A stretch of 8,959 nt of DNA from JAGGVT01 sp965369605 (GTDB taxonomy: Bacteria; JAJVIF01; JAGGVT01), in assembly GCA_965369605.1 (NCBI GenBank), contig CBDURE010000139.1, positions 1 through 8,959 on the forward strand. Direction: 5' to 3'. The notes beneath the pieces are model-generated. The model worked only from the letters and a program-made list of their open reading frames with translations. It made no database searches and was not told the origin of the DNA. The position numbers and the translations under genes were made by a program. Numbering within the stretch: the first letter of the stretch is position 1; every line of letters begins with the position of its first letter. Positions 1 through 5,532 of this stretch are shown here, piece after piece.

Positions 1-101
1 CTCCATGTAAATGATGCCTTTATTATAGCCGATCAATGAGTTTTGAGACAGCCTCGTGAGAAACCGGGCTACATCTCACAATTGCATAAAAGCAGGCAAG
101 A

Positions 102-131
102 TTGTCATTCTGAGCGAAGCGAAGAATCTAT
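102..131 (+). repeat. Left arm of a 30-bp perfect inverted repeat (GTCATTCTGAGCG type)
   Basis: The arm begins TTGTCATTCTGAGCG and ends GAAGAATCTAT. It is an exact reverse complement of 184-213, and pairing stops on both sides (101/214 and 132/183 do not match). The core, a GTCATTC head followed by GAGCGAAGCGAAG, resembles a short repeat seen dispersed in many environmental bacterial genomes; that recognition is from memory. The arm lies downstream of the YfhO-family gene on the minus strand, in DNA with no coding potential. Confidence 0.85.
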
Positions 132-183
132 ATGCCACTGAGTTAATGATTACACGTAATAAATGAAACCTGCATTATAGAGA

Positions 184-213
184 ATAGATTCTTCGCTTCG
201 CTCAGAATGACAA
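184..213 (-). repeat. Right arm of the 30-bp perfect inverted repeat
   Basis: This is the exact inverted partner of 102-131, with a 52-bp spacer at 132-183. The pair makes a 112-bp unit shaped like a BIME, in which two REP-type monomers face each other, or like a very small MITE. In RNA it could form a long hairpin about 35 bases beyond the stop codon of the minus-strand YfhO gene, so it might stabilise or end that transcript. There is no strong T-run after it on the minus strand, so I do not call it a classical terminator. Confidence 0.85.
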
Positions 214-246
214 ACTTTTGAACCTTTATTAATTATTAACTAAACC

Positions 247-2847
247 TTAATAATCATCCTCAAATTCCCCTTTCTGTAAATACATATCCTCATCCTCCGG
301 TTCTTCAATGTACTGATCCTTCCACGTTAATGATACAAACGCCATGGCGACCCATAACAGAATCCCAATGGATGACATTATAAGCCCGTTTCTGAAAGAT
401 GACGGTTTGAACTGAAAACTCGCCTTGAACGGGCCGGCTTTAACCGGAACAGCCCTGAAATAGCCATACGCGCGATATATCTGCTTCTTTTCATCGTTGA
501 TCTTACATTCCCATCCCGGATAGAAGGAATCTGTTAAAATCAGATAACCGTCAGTAACCGCAATGCCATTTATCTCTACCATGCCGTTTTGGTATTTCTC
601 AATTTCAACCGGAGAAAAATATGTTGAATCAAGCATCGCCTCTCGCTGGTAGTAGCTTTCCTTTCCTGTTTCGAGAATCAAATTCCGTACCGGGTCAATA
701 TCGCCCATCGTGAAGGCGTGCATTACATGCGGCGTTTCAGGAACAACTTTCTCAGGATACAAAACGAATGCTCTTGGCTGAGCGCGTTTATTCTCATATA
801 CATAAACCTCGCCCCTATGCCGTAGTTCCAATCTGCCCTCGGGAAGCTGGACATTTGAAATCACATACTTCACTCCGCATAAATCCCACAGATGCACTCT
901 TGTGCGGAAGTAATCCGGTTTGCCCAAAAACACATTCTCCTGGTGTTCGTACATGATCATAAACTTGTCAAACGATGATGTATAAAGCGATGATATCCCG
1001 CTGACATAGTTCAGGCCGTAGTTGTTTCCGAAATTTGGATTAAGAATTTCCCTAAACCTAATGAAATCCTCAATTGTCGCGCCGCCGTGATACCACAGCA
1101 ATAATGGGGTGTTTCCGAATACTGTCTGCGCGAAATCATACGATCCAATAATCGAAATCCTGTATGGATTTATTCCATCCGGATTAATTCGAGATACGGT
1201 TTGTGCGGCGTTGTTATTCGAGATTAAACCATCCTGCCCGCTTTGCTCCATAAGAGGAACGCCCTCGCGCTCGCTGAAATTAATCGCCTGTACGGATGCC
1301 GGCTTCGTTGTGTAATAGTCAGGATTAATAAGCCTTGTGCCGGGATTCACTTTTAAATAATATCCAACCTCACATAAACCAAGTACAAATACAATCACAC
1401 CTAAAACCGCCACCCGAGACGGATGATTCCTCAGCTGAACCGATGCGGCAATTAACAACCCAATCAGGAAACCCGCGATTATCAGTTCCAGTTTCGCGGC
1501 GGACAGTATTTGAGACAGATTTGAAAAAACGCTGGCAAGCGTAATTATATTAAATACGCTGAATCGCAATTCCGAGTATATCGATTCAACAGTCTGCGGC
1601 AGGAATCGGTCAACTAAAATAGCGCCGATTAGCAGAATCATAACGATAATGCCTGTGATAAAGTACGATTTGCGCTTGATTTCAGGGTCCGCCGGCAGTT
1701 CTTTCCCAAGGAAATATCGGAAACCATATCCGGCAAGCAAAGACGCGCTGATTGCATAAAAAACCAGAAACCTGTCCGGGGCACGGAATCCTGAAAGCAA
1801 CGGCATTATTTTCAATAGGAGCGGATAAAAGAAAGTGTATCCGCCAAGCCCAATCAGTATTCCTATAATCGCGATTATTCTCCACAGCCATGACGATTTG
1901 CTCATGAAGAATCCGATTAACGCCATTATGAAAGGAATTGTTCCGATGTATAGAAACAGTGTCATCTGGAAGGGAATCGTGTCGTTTCCCAGTATTTCCT
2001 TTGACTGCGCCCAGTATGGCGGTATCAGCAAATCCATCAGGTGGTACGGCGAGAATGAATAACTGGTTGATTCATTCGTTGAATCAAGATGTATAAACGA
2101 TTTTTGATACAGTTCAACGGATGGCATAATCTGCGCCGACGCGATTAAAAAAGCAAGTGGAATAGCTATAAGCCCTAGTATTAATGCCGGCGCAACGACA
2201 GGTTGCTTTTTTTGGATACGGTCTATCAGCATGTAAATCGACATGAATAAAACCAGCATCAGAGTAATCGCGACAATTTGAATACTGCCAGACAGGATTT
2301 GTATCGCAAGGCAGACTGTCAGAAAAAGGCTGCTTCTAAGCCTGTTTCCACGCCATACACTCCATGTTAGAAGAACAATTATCGGAACCCATGCGGCTGA
2401 ACGGAGTATGGGCGCGTTTACAATCAGGCAAACCGGATAACCTGCAAGAGTATATACAGCGCCGGCGTAGAGAGATGAATAATAACCAAGCCCGATTCGG
2501 CGCGCCAGCAGATAGAGAAAAAATCCGCCCATAACAAGATGAATCAGCATATCTATTGAAAAGCCTCGAGCGCCATCGAAAAATCGATACACGATTCTCG
2601 TTACAGGATAGAGTATCCCGCTCTGACCCTCTGCATGGATTGGATGTCCGCAGAAAAAGCCATTCTCCCATTGCGGGAAATTGCCATTCTCGATTTCCTC
2701 ATCGACCGCGGTTTCCCATGGGACATAATGCTGTGATATGTCACCCGCGAAAAACACTCCGCTGCCGGTAATCACGCCTGTGAATACCAGTACGACTAAC
2801 GCGCAGTACAGCAGTAAAGCGGATGTGTTTTGCCCAAGCCGATACAT
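247..2847 (-). CDS. YfhO-family polytopic membrane protein (putative GT-C-fold glycosyltransferase)
   Basis: The protein is 866 residues, a usual length for the YfhO family. It starts with a membrane segment (about residues 9-32), then an extracytoplasmic loop with GDISQHYVPW (residues 35-44), where Asp36 sits where GT-C enzymes carry their catalytic acidic residue. The family-type pattern FPQWENGFFCGHP and QSGILYP follows (57-81). About a dozen hydrophobic helices fill the middle. A soluble C-terminal domain carries LILTDSFYPGW (769-779), very typical of YfhO proteins, then a last helix (about 821-839) and a strongly acidic tail ending EFEDDY. Characterised Gram-positive members add sugars to lipoteichoic acid from undecaprenyl-phosphate sugars; in this organism the acceptor is unknown. 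No glycosylation partner (GtrA or GtrB type) is nearby. The ATG at 2847 keeps the first helix intact but has no Shine-Dalgarno site. Family call firm, enzymatic role inferred. Confidence 0.88.
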   Translation of the reverse strand: MYRLGQNTSALLLYCALVVLVFTGVITGSGVFFAGDISQHYVPWETAVDEEIENGNFPQWENGFFCGHPIHAEGQSGILYPVTRIVYRFFDGARGFSIDMLIHLVMGGFFLYLLARRIGLGYYSSLYAGAVYTLAGYPVCLIVNAPILRSAAWVPIIVLLTWSVWRGNRLRSSLFLTVCLAIQILSGSIQIVAITLMLVLFMSIYMLIDRIQKKQPVVAPALILGLIAIPLAFLIASAQIMPSVELYQKSFIHLDSTNESTSYSFSPYHLMDLLIPPYWAQSKEILGNDTIPFQMTLFLYIGTIPFIMALIGFFMSKSSWLWRIIAIIGILIGLGGYTFFYPLLLKIMPLLSGFRAPDRFLVFYAISASLLAGYGFRYFLGKELPADPEIKRKSYFITGIIVMILLIGAILVDRFLPQTVESIYSELRFSVFNIITLASVFSNLSQILSAAKLELIIAGFLIGLLIAASVQLRNHPSRVAVLGVIVFVLGLCEVGYYLKVNPGTRLINPDYYTTKPASVQAINFSEREGVPLMEQSGQDGLISNNNAAQTVSRINPDGINPYRISIIGSYDFAQTVFGNTPLLLWYHGGATIEDFIRFREILNPNFGNNYGLNYVSGISSLYTSSFDKFMIMYEHQENVFLGKPDYFRTRVHLWDLCGVKYVISNVQLPEGRLELRHRGEVYVYENKRAQPRAFVLYPEKVVPETPHVMHAFTMGDIDPVRNLILETGKESYYQREAMLDSTYFSPVEIEKYQNGMVEINGIAVTDGYLILTDSFYPGWECKINDEKKQIYRAYGYFRAVPVKAGPFKASFQFKPSSFRNGLIMSSIGILLWVAMAFVSLTWKDQYIEEPEDEDMYLQKGEFEDDY

Positions 2848-2945
2848 AATGAGATTGTATCATATTAAGTTTTACCGATTAAGGATGAAAGCTGACATTG
2901 CATCGCTTTTCAGAAGTCACCAAAACCCGAATTTGCCATCTCTCA

Positions 2946-2954
2946 TGATATAAT
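2946..2954 (+). promoter_or_regulatory. Extended -10 promoter for the AstE/AspA-like gene
   Basis: TGATATAAT is a perfect extended -10 element (TG, one base, TATAAT at 2949-2954). No good -35 lies 16-18 bases upstream, which is tolerated by extended -10 promoters. Transcription would start near 2961, giving a leader of about 35 bases with AAGG/AGGA at 2974-2984 before the ATG at 2996. Predicted from sequence only. Confidence 0.5.
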
Positions 2955-2995
2955 CAGCCCGTATTTTTGAACAAGGTAAAAGGAAAACACTCAAT

Positions 2996-4036
2996 ATGCC
3001 AGTCAGTATTGGTAATCTGGTAGGCCTTCCGGGACGCGGGATTAATGGAAACTGGGATGTCATCGACGGCTCCGATGGCAACGGCTTTTCGTTATCCATG
3101 AGCATCCATACCGGCAAAACAGGCGATTTGCGAATCCTTATCGCGACCGGACCAGAGCATCCGTCCAGTGTAGCTGAAAACGCGCTGATTGCAATCGCTG
3201 AGACAATTGACCCGTCGAATATAAACGGAACTCTAATCACACTGCATGATTTTGCCGCCAGATGGAACGCAATTCCCCATTCAGACAAACCAGCATACCC
3301 CGGCTGGCCCAAAGGGGATATGGCTGAACGAGCCGCTTTTGAGATATTCAACCAGCTTCTTAAACATGTTGATTACGCGCTTTTTCTGGAAGGCCCGACT
3401 CCGGGAATGAGCAACCTTCCACATGCCGCGGTTTATACATATGACAATCCGCCGATGACCAGCTGCCATCCCGAAATTTTGAAAATGATGGGGCACGATT
3501 TGATCCTGCAAAAAGACGGCATGAGAGGCTCATTGGTGATTGAGGCTCAGCGTGAATTAGGTTTGCCGATTCTTGTCGCGCAGCTTGATGATGTTGAACC
3601 CAATCCTGATACAGAAAATTACCTCAAAGAAAAAGTGCTTAATTTCCTGGCATGGGTCGATTTTTTTGACTTCAAACCTCTGATTCCTGACAAGACATAC
3701 ATCGCGACACAAGAAAACGAAATGCGCTCAATTCGAGATGGCGACATGGAATTCAATCGCTCGCTTGGTGAGTTCGTTTCCTCAGGCGACAGTTTGTGTG
3801 TAATCAAAGGCAGGAAGGAAAAAGATAGAAGTGAAATTGAAAATGAACGGGATGGTTATATCGTCCGTCACAGGCATCCCGGCACGATATTAACCGATGA
3901 TGTTATCTGTTCACTTCTGGGGATTAATTTTTCCAAGGACAACCCTGACAGGATATTCTGCAGAACCGCACTCAACAACGCTGACATGGATGTTAATTTG
4001 CGCGAAAACCGTCTGTTTAAGAGTATTGGGGAGTAG
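2996..4036 (+). CDS. AstE/AspA-family deacylase-like protein, probably a pseudoenzyme
   Basis: The 346-residue protein follows the layout of the succinylglutamate desuccinylase/aspartoacylase family, an M14-like zinc fold. A strand, RILIATGPEHPSS (46-58), stands where the family has the HGxE zinc motif. NGTLITL follows, then PAYPGWPKGDMAERAA (99-114), matching the end of the DLNRxFPG block and the acidic, SxxER-like helix start. VDYALFLEGP (125-134) lies in the DLHxG position, GLPILVAQLDD (189-199) in the strand bearing the catalytic Glu, and the C-terminal 245-310 resembles the family's small beta-barrel. The zinc His and Glu, the DLNR arginine, the second His and the catalytic Glu (Gln196 instead) all appear replaced, so hydrolysis by the known mechanism is unlikely. 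The ATG at 2996 is the only start after the in-frame stop at 2951. It stands alone, diverging from the YfhO gene. Family assignment rests on remembered motifs and order. Confidence 0.62.
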   Translation: MPVSIGNLVGLPGRGINGNWDVIDGSDGNGFSLSMSIHTGKTGDLRILIATGPEHPSSVAENALIAIAETIDPSNINGTLITLHDFAARWNAIPHSDKPAYPGWPKGDMAERAAFEIFNQLLKHVDYALFLEGPTPGMSNLPHAAVYTYDNPPMTSCHPEILKMMGHDLILQKDGMRGSLVIEAQRELGLPILVAQLDDVEPNPDTENYLKEKVLNFLAWVDFFDFKPLIPDKTYIATQENEMRSIRDGDMEFNRSLGEFVSSGDSLCVIKGRKEKDRSEIENERDGYIVRHRHPGTILTDDVICSLLGINFSKDNPDRIFCRTALNNADMDVNLRENRLFKSIGE

Positions 4037-4088
4037 AAGGCGATTCTAACAATTCACGTTTTGATTAATCTAATTCCGCTACTTACAT

Positions 4089-4116
4089 TGTCATTCCGGG
4101 CTTGACCCGGAATCCA
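4089..4116 (+). repeat. GTCATTCCGGG palindromic repeat, possible terminator
   Basis: The unit has an 8-bp perfect stem, ATTCCGGG (4093-4100) and CCCGGAAT (4106-4113), with loop CTTGA. It opens TGTCATTCC and ends AATCCA, a form of dispersed palindrome known from many bacterial genomes. On the plus strand it is followed directly by TTTTTCTTTTTT (4117-4128), so it could act as a Rho-independent terminator for the gene ending at 4036. On the minus strand, after trmO, no T-run follows it. Confidence 0.75.
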
Positions 4117-4137
4117 TTTTTCTTTTTTCAATTTCCC

Positions 4138-4614
4138 TCAAGCGTTAAAATCCTCTTTATCCCTGTCCTTGAGTTTATCAGCGAGCCAGCCAAGTCGGAT
4201 ATCACTTGTGTTTTCGAATTCAGGTATGAAAGGTTTGATGTCCAAAAGTGGAGTACCATCAAGCATGTCAAACTCAGCAATTACCAGAATATTTTCCTTT
4301 CGCTCAACAAGCCTAACCACACTCAACCCTATTGGATTCGGTCGATTCGGAGTTCTGATTGCAAAAACTCCATGAAGTTTATCATCCAGATATGGCTTCT
4401 GGTGCAGGTTGTACGGTTTTGAAAGATGGAAATGAAAGAGAAGATACAAATGGCTGAAACCCTCGATATCCTTCAAGCCATCTGTGTACTTATCGAAAAT
4501 CTCAATTTCAGCGCGAGCATCCTTATCTGAATATTTGCCTTGTATTGGAGTTCCCTTCTGCTTTGTAAAAGGGCTGTGAATTATGCCTATCGGAGTATAA
4601 GTTATCGATTCCAT
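4138..4614 (-). CDS. trmO: tRNA (N6-threonylcarbamoyladenosine37-N6)-methyltransferase TrmO
   Basis: TrmO (formerly YaeB/TsaA, UPF0066) uses S-adenosylmethionine to methylate t6A at position 37 of certain threonine tRNAs, tuning ACY codon reading. The 158-residue protein shows the family order: ITYTPIGIIHSPF at the N-terminus, GFSHLYLLFHFH (52-63), the signature GVFAIRTPNRPNPIGLSVV (82-100), and DGTPLLDIKPFIP (119-131). It is close to the short form of the family; the Escherichia coli enzyme has an extra C-terminal domain that is absent here. I chose the ATG at 4614 because the family sequence begins there. An in-frame TTG at 4650 would add 12 residues of no visible value. Neither start has a clear Shine-Dalgarno site. 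The gene stands alone, with the transposase element 67 bases upstream. Confidence 0.93.
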   Translation of the reverse strand: MESITYTPIGIIHSPFTKQKGTPIQGKYSDKDARAEIEIFDKYTDGLKDIEGFSHLYLLFHFHLSKPYNLHQKPYLDDKLHGVFAIRTPNRPNPIGLSVVRLVERKENILVIAEFDMLDGTPLLDIKPFIPEFENTSDIRLGWLADKLKDRDKEDFNA

Positions 4615-4668
4615 AGTTGAATCATAAATCAAAACCAAACAAATATCCAAAGGAAATAAATGACTCTC

Positions 4669-4674
4669 ATTATA
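4669..4674 (-). promoter_or_regulatory. Candidate -10 box for trmO
   Basis: The minus strand reads TATAAT here, 55 bases before the trmO ATG. There is no TG extension, and the -35 position falls inside the neighbouring transposase inverted repeat, where it reads like GCTGTC and does not match the consensus. Weak prediction. Confidence 0.3.
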
Positions 4675-4681
4675 TTTAGAC

Positions 4682-4706
4682 TTATAAAGGGGACAGCGCC
4701 CTTTTA
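4682..4706 (+). repeat. Left 25-bp inverted repeat of the RAYT element
   Basis: The core AAAGGGGACAGCGCCCTTT holds a 6-bp stem, AAAGGG (4686-4691) with CCCTTT (4699-4704), around a 7-base loop. It matches the reverse complement of 5418-5442 at all 25 positions; 4681 and 4707 break the match. Very similar GGGGACAG-containing sequences are known to me next to transposases of this type in environmental genomes. Confidence 0.92.
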
Positions 4707-4715
4707 TGTCGCCGA

Positions 4716-5381
4716 TTATACCTGCTTTCGCGGTCGACCTTGTTTACGCTCAACGTATTCCACTCCCGTTTTCCTCGACATCCTTGACAGAAATCTCCTG
4801 TCACCACAGGGAATACCGCTATGAGTTCGTCGCCGAATCAGTTCGATATCCTCCTTATCAGCCATCTCTTTCAGAATCGCGCGCCAATCCTCCAATGAAC
4901 CGCCAAACCTGTATCCATGCGGAACAACAACATCATCCCGCAATCCGCAATGGAACGCCGCGCTGCTCCACCTGTAATCCTCTGCATTTGTGACAATCCC
5001 GGCGCGAACCGGATTCTGCTCAACATATCTCATGCAAAGCCACAAATGGTTTTCATCAAGCGCTGTGGAAGAAAAACGTCCCTGCCACAAATGTCCGCTC
5101 CATCCCTGAGTTTTGTTAACCGATTGCGAATGGCGCATGTGAACGATATTCAGCGTTCGCGCGAGACTGTCGGCTTTACGCGGTGTTGCAACGATATGCA
5201 CATGGTTTGTCATCAGGCAGTAGCCGTGAATCAGAAGATTATACCTGGCGGAATACTGTTTCAGCCAGCTGAGATATTGCTTGCGGTCAGTATCAGAGAA
5301 AAAAACTTTCTGGCGTCTGTTTCCGCGCTGTGTGATATGATGCGGCACATCTGTAATTACGATTCGCGGTATTCTTGGCAT
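4716..5381 (-). CDS. REP-associated tyrosine transposase (IS200-like Y1/HUH family)
   Basis: This single-strand DNA transposase of 221 residues cuts and joins at hairpins through a tyrosine-DNA intermediate. The N-terminal PHHITQRGN (13-21) and the HUH metal motif in HGYCLMTNHVHIVATP (52-67; His60 and His62) are present. The likely catalytic Tyr119 lies in RYVEQNPVRAGIV, the typical helix of this family, followed by YRWSSAA (136-142). The C-terminal third, with THSGIPCG and the basic end KQGRPRK, is the extra part expected of RAYTs compared with the shorter IS200 TnpA. All key residues are in place and the frame is intact. The ATG at 5381 has only a weak GATGGG ahead of it. Flanking inverted repeats support an active or recently active unit. 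Confidence 0.93.
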   Translation of the reverse strand: MPRIPRIVITDVPHHITQRGNRRQKVFFSDTDRKQYLSWLKQYSARYNLLIHGYCLMTNHVHIVATPRKADSLARTLNIVHMRHSQSVNKTQGWSGHLWQGRFSSTALDENHLWLCMRYVEQNPVRAGIVTNAEDYRWSSAAFHCGLRDDVVVPHGYRFGGSLEDWRAILKEMADKEDIELIRRRTHSGIPCGDRRFLSRMSRKTGVEYVERKQGRPRKQV

Positions 5382-5417
5382 GCACCCATCTTATAACATC
5401 AGTCCTGTTCAGTCAAC

Positions 5418-5442
5418 TAAAAGGGCGCTGTCCCCTTTATAA
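5418..5442 (-). repeat. Right 25-bp inverted repeat of the RAYT element
   Basis: An exact inverted partner of 4682-4706, with stem AAAGGG (5420-5425) and CCCTTT (5433-5438) around CGCTGTC. It lies 36 bases ahead of the transposase start, so its hairpin would be at or near the 5' end of that mRNA and could affect expression. It also ends only 6 bases before the -35 of the downstream binding-protein gene. Confidence 0.92.
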
Positions 5443-5448
5443 ACAATA

Positions 5449-5477
5449 TGAACATCAGCTATCCTTTCTGCTATAAT
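5449..5477 (+). promoter_or_regulatory. Promoter for the solute-binding protein gene
   Basis: A perfect extended -10 (TGCTATAAT, TATAAT at 5472-5477) has TGAACA at 5449-5454 as a 4-of-6 match to the -35 consensus with a 17-bp spacer. Transcription would begin near 5484 and leave a leader of about 49 bases. It is placed just outside the RAYT element's right end. Confidence 0.6.
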
Positions 5478-5532
5478 TTCATCGCGAGAATTAATCGGAT
5501 TTAACTATCACCACTCCGCCGGAGGTTTTATC

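Larger units (their letters stand above)
1..246. other. Non-coding region with one inverted repeat pair
   Basis: All three plus-strand frames stop within the first 39 bases, so at most a dozen terminal codons of a gene lying to the left could be present, and nothing recognisable is encoded there. Bases 214-246 are AT-rich and lead to the stop codon of the YfhO-family gene. Apart from the inverted repeat pair I see no gene, RNA or strong regulatory site. Confidence 0.6.
4682..5442 (-). mobile_element. RAYT element: REP-associated tyrosine transposase between 25-bp inverted repeats
   Basis: The two ends are perfect inverted copies of one 25-bp sequence that can fold into a short hairpin, and the only gene between them is a Y1/HUH transposase. 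This is the usual arrangement of a RAYT flanked by REP-like sequences. The element is compact: 9 bases between the stop codon and the left end, 36 between the start codon and the right end. No target duplication is visible outside the ends, as expected for HUH enzymes. RAYTs are often single-copy and domesticated, so present mobility is uncertain. Confidence 0.8.

Noticed and set aside
1..40. A minus-strand TATAAT (22-27) with an ATG at 4-6, as if a gene ran off the left edge.
   Set aside because: Only two codons would be inside the window and there is no Shine-Dalgarno site or -35; it cannot be supported.
56..79. A 6-bp inverted repeat, GTGAGA with TCTCAC.
   Set aside because: A short stem with a 12-base loop and no T-run is expected by chance.
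2336..2671. A 111-codon open frame on the minus strand inside the YfhO-family gene.
   Set aside because: It overlaps the real gene in another frame, and its low-complexity mix of Ser, Arg and Cys matches no family.
2917..3351. A 144-codon minus-strand frame opposite the AstE/AspA-like gene.
   Set aside because: It is the antisense shadow of a well-supported gene and shows no motif of its own.
4102..4422. A plus-strand frame of 106 codons opposite trmO, starting in the palindromic repeat.
   Set aside because: The opposite strand encodes an unmistakable TrmO; this frame has no start signal or recognisable motif.
4917..5396. A 159-codon plus-strand frame opposite the transposase.
   Set aside because: The minus strand has the complete HUH transposase, and this frame is its antisense shadow.
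4682..5442. Reading the two 25-bp inverted repeats as a pair of CRISPR-like or attachment sites.
   Set aside because: There are only two copies, inverted, bounding a transposase gene; terminal repeats of one element explain them fully.
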